DNA of 64,000 bases, taken from assembly GCF_900239935.1 (NCBI RefSeq), contig NZ_LT965928.1, positions 2,559,520-2,623,519 on the forward strand, in the 5' to 3' direction. The stretch comes from Pseudoalteromonas carrageenovora IAM 12662 (GTDB lineage: Bacteria > Pseudomonadota > Gammaproteobacteria > Enterobacterales > Alteromonadaceae). Each line of letters opens with the position of its first letter. Positions within the stretch are counted from its first letter, which is position 1. A model generated the notes under the pieces. That model saw only the letters and a list, made by a program, of their open reading frames with translations. It made no database searches and was not told where the DNA came from. Both the position numbers and the translations under genes were made by a program. Positions 1 to 6,195 of this stretch are shown in pieces.

Positions 1-228
1 TTTGATAGCAATACATCACGCATGGTTGATTCGCAAACATTGGTAGACTTACAAACGTCTTACCGTGTTACTGACTCAACTAAAGTATCGTTAGGTGTAA
101 ATAACTTATTTGATGAAGAGCCACCATTTGCAATTGGTGATGGTGACGCTGATTTATACGGTTATGCTTCAGGTGTACACAACCCTAGAGGCCGTTACTT
201 CTATACTAAAGTTAGCTTCTCGTTTTAA
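1..228 (+). CDS. TonB-dependent receptor, C-terminal fragment
   Basis: The reading frame is open from the first base and ends in a TAA at 226-228, so only the last 75 residues are present. They read like the final strands of an outer-membrane beta barrel: the motif GVNNLFDEEPP is typical of TonB-dependent receptors, where NLFD(E/N) precedes the last strands, and the chain ends in alternating aromatic residues (YFYTKVSFSF) with a C-terminal Phe, the signal recognised by the BAM complex. The family imports siderophores, vitamins or oligosaccharides using TonB energy. The substrate cannot be told because the plug and most of the barrel lie outside the window. Confidence 0.85.
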   Translation, partial: FDSNTSRMVDSQTLVDLQTSYRVTDSTKVSLGVNNLFDEEPPFAIGDGDADLYGYASGVHNPRGRYFYTKVSFSF

Positions 229-267
229 TTAGCTAAAACCCATTTAAAATGGGCTATGCTTAAAACA

Positions 268-296
268 AAAAAACCGCCATTTGGCGGTTTTTTATT
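268..296. terminator. Bidirectional rho-independent terminator
   Basis: AAACCGCC and GGCGGTTT flank a four-base loop and are followed by a T run; A residues on the other side give a T run for the minus strand too. It separates the convergent receptor and peroxiredoxin genes. Confidence 0.8.
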
Positions 297-313
297 AAAA
301 GCAAAGGGCTAAA

Positions 314-919
314 TTATAGCTCGCCTTCGTTTTCAGATAGGAATTTAGCAACACCTTCAGGGCTTGCGTCCATACCTTTTTTACCTTCAGTCCAACCAGC
401 TGGGCAAACTTCGCCGTTTTCGCTGTGAAATGCTAAAGCGTCAACCATACGGATCATTTCGTCGATGTTACGGCCTAGTGGTAAATCGTTCACTACTTGG
501 TGACGTACGTTACCTTCTTCATCGATTAAGAAAGAACCACGAAATGCAACACCCGCTTCTGGGTGCTCAACGTCGTATGCTTTACAGATTTCGTGTTTAA
601 CGTCTGCAACTAGTGCGTATTGAACTTTACCAATACCGCCGTCAGCTACAGGCGTGTTACGCCATGCGTTATGTGAGAATTGTGAATCGATAGAAACACC
701 AATTACTTCTACGCCACGCTTTTTAAATTCTTCAAAACGCTTATCAAATGCGATAAGTTCAGAAGGACATACAAACGTGAAATCTAGTGGGTAAAAGAAG
801 ATTACTGCTTTTTTACCTTTAATAGTTTCGTGAAGGTTGTAGCTATCTACAATTTCACCGTTACCTAGAACAGCTGCAGCGGTAAAGTCTGGTGCCTGGC
901 GGCCTACTAATACACCCAT
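314..919 (-). CDS. Typical 2-Cys peroxiredoxin (AhpC/Prx1 type)
   Basis: This is a cytoplasmic thiol peroxidase that reduces hydrogen peroxide and alkyl hydroperoxides. The peroxidatic Cys51 sits in the FTFVCP motif and the resolving Cys in EVCPAGW near residue 170. Length is 201 aa, normal for the family. The frame can be extended to a TTG four codons upstream, but GGAG lies 7 bases before the ATG at 919, so that ATG is chosen. A GGIG loop is present, as in the GGLG loop of overoxidation-sensitive members, but the usual C-terminal YF motif is not obvious (KFLSENEGEL). No ahpF reductase is adjacent, so reduction by thioredoxin is likely (inference). A possible OxyR-type site lies about 120-160 bp upstream. 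Confidence 0.93.
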   Translation of the reverse strand: MGVLVGRQAPDFTAAAVLGNGEIVDSYNLHETIKGKKAVIFFYPLDFTFVCPSELIAFDKRFEEFKKRGVEVIGVSIDSQFSHNAWRNTPVADGGIGKVQYALVADVKHEICKAYDVEHPEAGVAFRGSFLIDEEGNVRHQVVNDLPLGRNIDEMIRMVDALAFHSENGEVCPAGWTEGKKGMDASPEGVAKFLSENEGEL

Positions 920-1040
920 TTTATTCTCCAAATATTTTGAGTTTGTTTTAGATTGCTAACGCAATACTGATAGTTATATGGGCACTAAAAATTAAAAACC
1001 AATAGCGCAAACATATAATTATTTAGCATTCTAGAGTTAT

Positions 1041-1082
1041 TCGATATAAAAGAACAATCGTATTTAGCGATATGAGCAATCG
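1041..1082 (-). promoter_or_regulatory. Possible OxyR-type tandem site before peroxiredoxin gene
   Basis: On the minus strand two CGATTG blocks start exactly 22 bp apart (plus-strand CAATCG at 1055-1060 and 1077-1082). OxyR sites are four tetranucleotides spaced by 7, giving a 22-bp period. Against ATAG-N7-CTAT-N7-ATAG-N7-CTAT I count 11 of 16 core matches. The match is imperfect and the regulator gene is not in the window. Confidence 0.35.
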
Positions 1083-1121
1083 AAAATACCGAACATAAGT
1101 AAATACTGCATTAGAGATACA

Positions 1122-1146
1122 AAAAAACCTGCAAATGCAGGTTTTT
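1122..1146 (-). terminator. Terminator of fadR
   Basis: AAAACCTGC and GCAGGTTTT surround a short AAAT loop, 10 bp after the fadR stop. A and T runs on both sides make it bidirectional in form. Confidence 0.75.
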
Positions 1147-1155
1147 AATATCAAT

Positions 1156-1869
1156 TTAATCCATTATATCGGAAGGCATATCATCACGAATTTTTTGCCA
1201 AATTTCGCCAGTTTGATGGCCAAACTTACGCATCATCGAAATAGCTCCGTCATGCTCTCTGTTTTGAGCAAGAACAGTTAAATCCTTGTAGAACTGACGA
1301 GCTAACTCGCGAGTACCCGCATCTGAAAAGTAATGACAACCAATCTTAAAGTAAAAACCTCTAAAGCCGTTCAATATAAGTACATAAATACGATTGTTAC
1401 CTGCAACGGCAAGTTCGTGATGTACTTTATAATCGTAATCAGCGAATGCTTGAGCTGTATCTTCTAACTCATCACTTTCTGATAAAATTTCAATTACACG
1501 TTCTGGGTTTAACTTAATAGCGGCACGTGTATAGATAGCACTTATATTCGTTCGCGCAGATAAAAGCTGATCTGTAAGCTCTGGCATTTTGTCTTCATCT
1601 AGGCGCGCTAGTGTTTCAAGTATATTTAAGCCCGATGTTTCCCAAAAGTTATTTACTTTAGTTGGTTTGCCATGCTGAATGGTTAACCAGCCATCGCGCG
1701 CTAAACGCTGCAAAACTTCACGTAAAGTTGTTCTTGTTACGCCAATTAACTCTGAAAGCTCTCGCTCTGCTGGTAGAATTGAACCTGGAGGGAAATCGCC
1801 ATTCCAAATAGACTCAACTATATATTCTTCAGCAAAACCTGCTGGGCTTTTCGCTTTAAAAATTCTCAT
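1156..1869 (-). CDS. fadR: Fatty acid metabolism regulator FadR (GntR family)
   Basis: FadR represses beta-oxidation genes and activates unsaturated fatty acid synthesis genes; long-chain acyl-CoA releases it from DNA. The N-terminal winged helix (residues about 8-75) contains [30 protein letters not shown] and [23 protein letters not shown], which match the enterobacterial FadR from memory almost residue for residue, so operator specificity should be conserved. The C-terminal all-helical acyl-CoA domain (about 80-230) is more divergent. Length 237 aa against 239 in E. coli. GGGA lies 6 bases before the ATG. In E. coli fadR lies near nhaB and dsbB; here dsbB is also next door but nhaB is missing. 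A likely target operator is in this window at 9745-9759. Confidence 0.96.
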   Translation of the reverse strand: MRIFKAKSPAGFAEEYIVESIWNGDFPPGSILPAERELSELIGVTRTTLREVLQRLARDGWLTIQHGKPTKVNNFWETSGLNILETLARLDEDKMPELTDQLLSARTNISAIYTRAAIKLNPERVIEILSESDELEDTAQAFADYDYKVHHELAVAGNNRIYVLILNGFRGFYFKIGCHYFSDAGTRELARQFYKDLTVLAQNREHDGAISMMRKFGHQTGEIWQKIRDDMPSDIMD

Positions 1870-2239
1870 TCAATTCCCACTCGAATTAATCAACACTTAT
1901 CGTTTTTCACGAATAACTGACTGATTGTACCAGACGAAACACAACTAACAAGTAAAGTAAGTTATATTAGCCAAGCAAATGAGTAGAAATTTCAAATTAG
2001 CAAATGTTCAAATTTAACTTTGCATAAAATAGTCATATTTGTATTTTTAGCTTACTAACGTTCATTGTAGGTACATAGTTACTATTAATTAATTTGTTAT
2101 GCTTAATTTTATATATACATTAGCTTGCCAGTGACTATGTATAGTAAAAATAAAAAGATACACCTTAATAACAGCGCGTTTTACTTGAATATTTAGGCAC
2201 CTTTGAGAACTGCTCACATAAAATGTAAAGGTAGAGCGA
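1870..2239. other. Non-coding stretch upstream of fadR
   Basis: AT-rich and without a credible ORF on either strand. It must hold the fadR promoter (minus strand), but I could not assign clear -35/-10 boxes. The plus-strand end leads into the small-RNA candidate. Confidence 0.6.
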
Positions 2240-2250
2240 TATAATCAAAA

Positions 2251-2354
2251 TATTTATTCGCACTAGTTATTGAGTATCAATTAGCTAAGGTAGGAGTTGT
2301 TGTAAGCAACCATTTAGCTCATCTTAAAAAAAGCGACTTCGGTAGCTTTTTTTT
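2251..2354 (+). ncRNA. Candidate small RNA between fadR and dsbB
   Basis: A consensus TATAAT at 2240-2245 is followed, with no ORF, by a structured stretch and a strong intrinsic terminator. AGCTAA (2283-2288) pairs with TTAGCT (2314-2319) and encloses a 6-bp stem of GTTGTT (2296-2301) with AGCAAC (2305-2310, one G-U pair). The flanking gene upstream, fadR, runs the other way, so the terminator ends no known plus-strand gene. The -35 region is poor (about CATAAA), so the start is a guess. Alternatively it is a leader or attenuator for dsbB, whose start lies 67 bp after the terminator. Confidence 0.45.
2327..2354 (+). terminator. Intrinsic terminator with UUCG tetraloop
   Basis: AAAAAAGC (2327-2334) pairs with GCTTTTTT (2345-2352); the top is AC-TTCG-GT with one G/A mismatch, followed by more T. 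C(UUCG)G is an exceptionally stable loop. No plus-strand gene precedes it. Confidence 0.75.
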
Positions 2355-2420
2355 CCTTTTTGTTGCTGCTTACTTTATCCTAGTACATAATCTAACGTCT
2401 TATTTAAATGCGGAATTTTT

Positions 2421-2939
2421 ATGAACTGGCTCGCACACCTCCCCACTCAACGTACACCATGGTTGTTATTTACTGGCATTGTATTTTTACTAGAAGTCAC
2501 CGCACTATTTTTTCAATACCAGATGGGCTTAGCGCCGTGCATTATGTGCATCTATCAGCGTACCGCTGTGTTAGGTTTATTAGGCGCAGGTATTATTGGC
2601 TCGGCTAAACCTCAAAACAAACTTGTAAGAGCCTTTGCATATTTAGTGTGGGGTGTATCGAGTATTTGGGGTTACCTAATCGCCCGTGAACATATCGATA
2701 TGCAAACCACTACAGATCCTTTTGCATTTAGCTGTGAGTTTGAACCAAACTTCCCATCGTTTATGCCGCTGCACGAGTGGATCCCAAGTTTTTTTCAAGC
2801 AACAGGTGATTGTGGCAATATAGATTGGCAATTTGCGAGCTTAAGTATGCCAGCTTGGATGGAAATCATATTTGCATTATTTACTGTAACGTTATTTATT
2901 TTAGTAACTTGCCGTTTATTAATTAAAAAGACGATTTAA
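2421..2939 (+). CDS. dsbB: Disulfide bond formation protein DsbB
   Basis: Inner-membrane quinone reductase that reoxidises periplasmic DsbA. Both redox pairs are present: Cys40/Cys43 in APCIMCIYQR and Cys105/Cys131 in the second periplasmic loop, plus the quinone-site Arg47. Four hydrophobic segments (about 13-33, 46-63, 70-88, 145-165) and a length of 172 aa fit the family (176 in E. coli). GGAA precedes the ATG. A small membrane protein gene begins one base after the stop, so the two are probably co-transcribed. Confidence 0.96.
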   Translation: MNWLAHLPTQRTPWLLFTGIVFLLEVTALFFQYQMGLAPCIMCIYQRTAVLGLLGAGIIGSAKPQNKLVRAFAYLVWGVSSIWGYLIAREHIDMQTTTDPFAFSCEFEPNFPSFMPLHEWIPSFFQATGDCGNIDWQFASLSMPAWMEIIFALFTVTLFILVTCRLLIKKTI

Positions 2940-2940
2940 T

Positions 2941-3243
2941 ATGTTCACCTTTTTTTCTAGCCAAATAGATGAATTAAAACAGCTAAAAATTCGCCAGCGT
3001 CAGCAGGTAATTGCTTTGTCTTTAAGCATGCTTTCACCTACTGATAGAGTGTTACTGCGTATTATAAAGCTAGTACTGCTTAGCCCATTGTTTTTAATAT
3101 TTACTGTGTTCAAAGGGTGGATTTTAATTCCGTTTTTAATTATTGGCGGGCTTTGCTACCCATTACTCACTACACCTATCGAAATTAACTTTGCAAAAAA
3201 ACATCTAGCTGAAGCATTAAAACAATATAACCAGAGCAGTTAG
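2941..3243 (+). CDS. Small membrane protein of unknown function downstream of dsbB
   Basis: A 100-residue protein with a charged N-terminal helix (residues 10-25), two hydrophobic segments (about 42-60 and 62-80) and a basic amphipathic C-terminus. It starts one base after the dsbB stop, which suggests translational coupling. I do not recognise a characterised family; its position suggests, without proving, a membrane role linked to DsbB. There is no separate ribosome site beyond the end of dsbB, as expected for coupled translation. Confidence 0.7.
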   Translation: MFTFFSSQIDELKQLKIRQRQQVIALSLSMLSPTDRVLLRIIKLVLLSPLFLIFTVFKGWILIPFLIIGGLCYPLLTTPIEINFAKKHLAEALKQYNQSS

Positions 3244-3251
3244 CGCTCTGG
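3231..3251. terminator. Inverted repeat between convergent genes
   Basis: CCAGAGC and GCTCTGG flank seven bases and overlap the stop of the upstream gene. No good T run follows on either strand, so it is a weak terminator candidate. Confidence 0.4.
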
Positions 3252-3265
3252 TCATACCTGCTTAT

Positions 3266-3562
3266 CTAAAGCGATATTTTACCTTCTAGTTTTTCTAATA
3301 ACTTTTTACCAATACCTTTAACATTTGATAAATCACTTAAATTTTCAAAATCACCGTTTTCTTGGCGATAATCAACTATGGCTTGAGCTTTTTTTTCGCC
3401 AATCCCCGGTAACTGAGCAAGCACCTTTGTATCAGCGTTATTTATACTCACGGTCTCAAACTGTGGCATTTGCTTTGTTACTTCCGGTAATTGCGCGTTT
3501 ACAGCAGTAATCGGCAGTAAAAATAGTAACCCCACAACTAGTAAGCTTTTTATAGTTTTCAT
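3266..3562 (-). CDS. ComEA-like helix-hairpin-helix protein
   Basis: A 98-aa protein with a signal peptide (residues 1-23, ending VNA) and one ComEA-type HhH domain: VSINNADTKVLAQLPGIGEKKAQAIVDYRQENGDF and a second GIG hairpin near the C-terminus (NVKGIGKKLLEKL). ComEA proteins bind double-stranded DNA in the periplasm during natural transformation. Small stand-alone members are common in gammaproteobacteria and in Vibrio are required for DNA uptake; competence has not been shown here. Start is supported by GGA about 9 bases upstream of the ATG. Confidence 0.85.
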   Translation of the reverse strand: MKTIKSLLVVGLLFLLPITAVNAQLPEVTKQMPQFETVSINNADTKVLAQLPGIGEKKAQAIVDYRQENGDFENLSDLSNVKGIGKKLLEKLEGKISL

Positions 3563-3801
3563 TTGTTCGTCCTTATTACTCTTTTATGAGTTTTTAAATA
3601 TTGCTCAGGAAAGTCAATAAACAAGGAACAAAAAGTTCGTCACTTAAAGAGTACCTAAACGCATTATCACCATGATCCGAAATCCTGAAAATGCAGCTGG
3701 CACAACAAGTGATTGCTTAACTAAAGTAAAGTTACAGTTTTTTGTCAAATTTAAGACAGCGAAAATCAATACTCTTAGCTTGCAAAATCCTTCGCAAACC
3801 A
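3563..3801. other. Non-coding stretch upstream of yebG
   Basis: No credible gene. An open frame from 3672 runs through the yebG promoter and ribosome site in another frame and is discounted. Nothing else recognised. Confidence 0.6.
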
Positions 3802-3829
3802 TTACTGTACATAAAAACAGTAATATAAT
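3802..3829 (+). promoter_or_regulatory. SOS promoter of yebG with LexA box
   Basis: CTGTACATAAAAACAG at 3805-3820 is a LexA box (CTG-N10-CAG). It overlaps the space between TTACTG (3802-3807) and a consensus TATAAT (3824-3829), so bound LexA would block RNA polymerase. Confidence 0.9.
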
Positions 3830-3874
3830 GGTTTTTTATAAACCACAGTACCACGCAAGCTTGCAGGAGAAATC

Positions 3875-4189
3875 ATGGCTGTTGTTGTTAAATATGTTGT
3901 AGAACGAAACGGAGTTGAGCGCATGACGTTTACTACCAAAAAAGAAGCTGATGCCTATGACAAAATGCTGGATATAGCTGAGTCACTTGAATTGATGTTA
4001 GAAAAGGTAGATGTGCCGTTAAGCGAGCAACAAGTCGAATCATTAGCACTTGAAATTGCAAAAAGTAAAGATGACTTTATGGCAGTACTTAAAGGTGGCA
4101 AAGAGCCTGCAGCAGCTAAGGCACCTACAAAAAATAAGAAAGCTGATAATATAGCGCCAATTAAAGACGACGAGCAGCAAGCAAGCTAG
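3875..4189 (+). CDS. yebG: YebG, DNA-damage-inducible SOS protein
   Basis: Small cytoplasmic protein whose N-terminal domain (MAVVVKYVV...KKEADAYDKMLD) matches E. coli YebG, a LexA-regulated protein of unknown biochemical role. It is 104 aa; the last 35 residues are rich in Lys, Ala and acidic residues and probably disordered. AGGAGA is 4 bases before the ATG. A LexA box and a consensus -10 lie directly upstream, which confirms the assignment by regulation as well as sequence. Confidence 0.95.
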   Translation: MAVVVKYVVERNGVERMTFTTKKEADAYDKMLDIAESLELMLEKVDVPLSEQQVESLALEIAKSKDDFMAVLKGGKEPAAAKAPTKNKKADNIAPIKDDEQQAS

Positions 4190-4209
4190 CCGTATTAAAA
4201 AAACACATA

Positions 4210-4240
4210 AAAAGGGAGTAACTAATGTTACTCCCTTTTT
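4210..4240. terminator. Terminator between yebG and efpL
   Basis: AAAGGGAGTAAC and GTTACTCCCTTT form a 12-bp perfect stem with a four-base loop and a T run. Symmetrical, so it can serve both convergent genes. Confidence 0.9.
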
Positions 4241-4279
4241 ACTTTGAGCCCTGTATTTATATGGGCTAAAGGTTTGGTA

Positions 4280-4852
4280 TTACTTTTCAGCACGACCCAT
4301 AAATTTGTGTTCTACTGTATTAATACGGATGCGATCGCCTGTAGAAATATGCTCTGGTACAGAAATAGTTAAGCCAGTAGAAAGCTTTGCTGGTTTAGAG
4401 CGAGCACTTGCTGAAGCACCTTTAATTGAAGGGTCTGTTTCTTCAACAACAAGTTCAACACTTGAAGGTAAATCAAGGCCTACCGGAGCGCCATCAATAA
4501 CAATTACGTGTACGCCTTGCGTTTCTTCATTAACGAATTGAATTTCTTCTGCTATTGCATCTTTATTTAAGTTATACGGCGTGTAGTCTTCATTATCCAT
4601 AAACACATATTCATCGCCATCTACATACGAAAGCATCACTTCACGACGAGTAAGGTCGGCAAGCGTTAACATATCACTGTCTTTAAATGTTTCGTCCACT
4701 TTAGCACCGGTTACTACATCGTATAAACGCATACGGTATAAGCTACCACCTGCACGACCCTGCGGCACAGAGCGCACAATATCTTTTACAACTAAAACAC
4801 GATTATTAAAATCAATAGCCGTACCTTTTTTAACTTCACTCGCCTTTGGCAT
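4280..4852 (-). CDS. efpL: Elongation factor P-like protein EfpL (YeiP)
   Basis: EF-P paralogue that relieves ribosome stalling at polyproline and related motifs. Three beta-barrel domains over 190 aa match YeiP: N-terminal KOW-like domain (1-65), OB domain with [20 protein letters not shown] (about 70-130), and C-terminal OB domain with [19 protein letters not shown]. The tip of loop beta3/beta4 reads PQGRAGG with Arg33 where EF-P carries the modified Lys, which marks the EfpL subfamily that needs no lysine modification. The canonical efp gene is not in the window. Confidence 0.94.
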   Translation of the reverse strand: MPKASEVKKGTAIDFNNRVLVVKDIVRSVPQGRAGGSLYRMRLYDVVTGAKVDETFKDSDMLTLADLTRREVMLSYVDGDEYVFMDNEDYTPYNLNKDAIAEEIQFVNEETQGVHVIVIDGAPVGLDLPSSVELVVEETDPSIKGASASARSKPAKLSTGLTISVPEHISTGDRIRINTVEHKFMGRAEK

Positions 4853-5057
4853 GTGTGTATTCCTATTATTTTTGTGATTGGCAGAAACATACCACGAACT
4901 AGATTTTGTTCAACAATTAAGTTGATCTTATAATATACATTTACTGTATTAGGTTGTATTAGCTTGCAAAATTCTAATTTATACTAAAATACATATAATC
5001 AAATGAACAAAAAACTGCTATGGTAGCTTTACCGAGTATGACTTCAAGGAATGGATC

Positions 5058-5444
5058 ATGGACCAGACTAAAGTACATGAGTATTTAATTAAAAAACCAC
5101 TTGTGCAGGTTACTAAACCATTTGCGCAAGAGGTTGACGTTTATAAAGTGAATCATAAAATGTTTGCTACTCTTGCTGTTGGCAATGATGGTGAAACAAA
5201 CGATGATGGAGAAGTTATTTGGTGGCTTAATTTAAAGTGTGATCCTGACGAGGCGCTTTCGTTGCGTGACATTTTCCCAGCGGTGATCCCTGGTTATCAT
5301 ATGAACAAACGTTTATGGAACACTGTTATTCTAGACGGCACAATTCCACAAGGTGAAATTGAGCGAATGATTGATAACTCATTCAGTTTAGTAGTAGAAA
5401 ACATGCCAGAAAAAGACCGACAAGCTATTTTACTTCATTTGTAG
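5058..5444 (+). CDS. MmcQ/YjbR family protein
   Basis: Single-domain cytoplasmic protein of 128 aa. The order KMFATLAV, WWLNLKCDPDEALSLRD, PAVIPGYHMNKRLWNTVILDGTIP and a final helix with IDNSF is the YjbR (DUF419) pattern, a CyaY-like fold sometimes linked to DNA binding. No reaction is known. AAGGAA lies about 9 bases before the ATG. It stands alone between a minus-strand gene and a convergent GNAT gene. Confidence 0.8.
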   Translation: MDQTKVHEYLIKKPLVQVTKPFAQEVDVYKVNHKMFATLAVGNDGETNDDGEVIWWLNLKCDPDEALSLRDIFPAVIPGYHMNKRLWNTVILDGTIPQGEIERMIDNSFSLVVENMPEKDRQAILLHL

Positions 5445-5483
5445 GCATTTTTGGGCTAGGCGTTACTAGCCCATTAAAATACC

Positions 5484-5993
5484 CTAAAGCTTCAGTGTAT
5501 AAATTAAATCATCATACAGCTTACCACTAATGCTATGGGAGCTTGCAAGCGTTTCTGTATGCGTTAAACCACACTTACTCAGTACCTTTTCAGAATTAAT
5601 ATTCCCACGTGTTACCACAGCTTTATACTGGCTTATTTTGCACTCATTCCATGCCCAATCTATCACAGCCCTTAAAGATTCTGTGGCATAACCATAGCCA
5701 AAATACTCTGGCATAAATAAGTACCCAAGCTCTGCTGTATCTCCATCATAAGTAAAACCTGTTACCCCAAGCAAAACATCTGAAACCTTATCTGTTACAA
5801 CTAAACACAATGGGTCTCGAGAGCTTGTATCCCAATTACCTAGGCGCTGTTCAAATCGATTGCGTACAAAGGCCTCACTAGGCATGTCGTAACAATAACG
5901 CAGCACTTGTGGTTCTCTGTGTAATTGCAAAAATAGCGTCCAGTCGCGACTTTGTAATTGGCGCATTGTTAATCTGGGTGTAAATAACTGCAT
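5484..5993 (-). CDS. GNAT acetyltransferase, RimJ/RimL type
   Basis: 169-aa GNAT N-acetyltransferase. It begins with the RLTMRQLQSRDWTLFLQL strand/helix typical of the RimJ/RimL-like subgroup and holds the acetyl-CoA loop FGYGYATESLRAVIDWAW followed by ISQYKAVVTRGNINSEKVLSKCGL. The acceptor could be a protein N-terminus, an amino acid or a small molecule; the sequence does not decide. A hairpin at 5452-5473 (TGGGCTAG/CTAGCCCA) separates it from the convergent YjbR gene. Confidence 0.85.
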   Translation of the reverse strand: MQLFTPRLTMRQLQSRDWTLFLQLHREPQVLRYCYDMPSEAFVRNRFEQRLGNWDTSSRDPLCLVVTDKVSDVLLGVTGFTYDGDTAELGYLFMPEYFGYGYATESLRAVIDWAWNECKISQYKAVVTRGNINSEKVLSKCGLTHTETLASSHSISGKLYDDLIYTLKL

Positions 5994-6154
5994 TAATTCC
6001 CTTATTTACCTACGTACTAAGTAATTACGCTAACACATAGCATACTAATTCACTTAATTAATCGATTTTGGGAATGGGAAAACGTATTCATAGTAAAGCA
6101 AAATAATTAAGTATTATTGCGGATTGGTATTATGTATCTATTAATAGCAGGCAT

Positions 6155-6185
6155 AAAAAAACCGCATATAAATGCGGTTTTTATT
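6155..6185 (-). terminator. Terminator of fadIJ operon
   Basis: AAAACCGCAT and ATGCGGTTTT with a short loop and A/T flanks, 11 bp beyond the fadJ stop. Confidence 0.85.
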
Positions 6186-6195
6186 AAAGCAGCTG

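Noticed and set aside
3672..3902. 76-codon frame before yebG
   Set aside because: It runs through the LexA box, -10 and ribosome site of yebG in a different frame.
5452..5473. Hairpin TGGGCTAG/CTAGCCCA as a terminator
   Set aside because: Perfect 8-bp stem but no T run on either strand; mentioned only as a separator of convergent genes.
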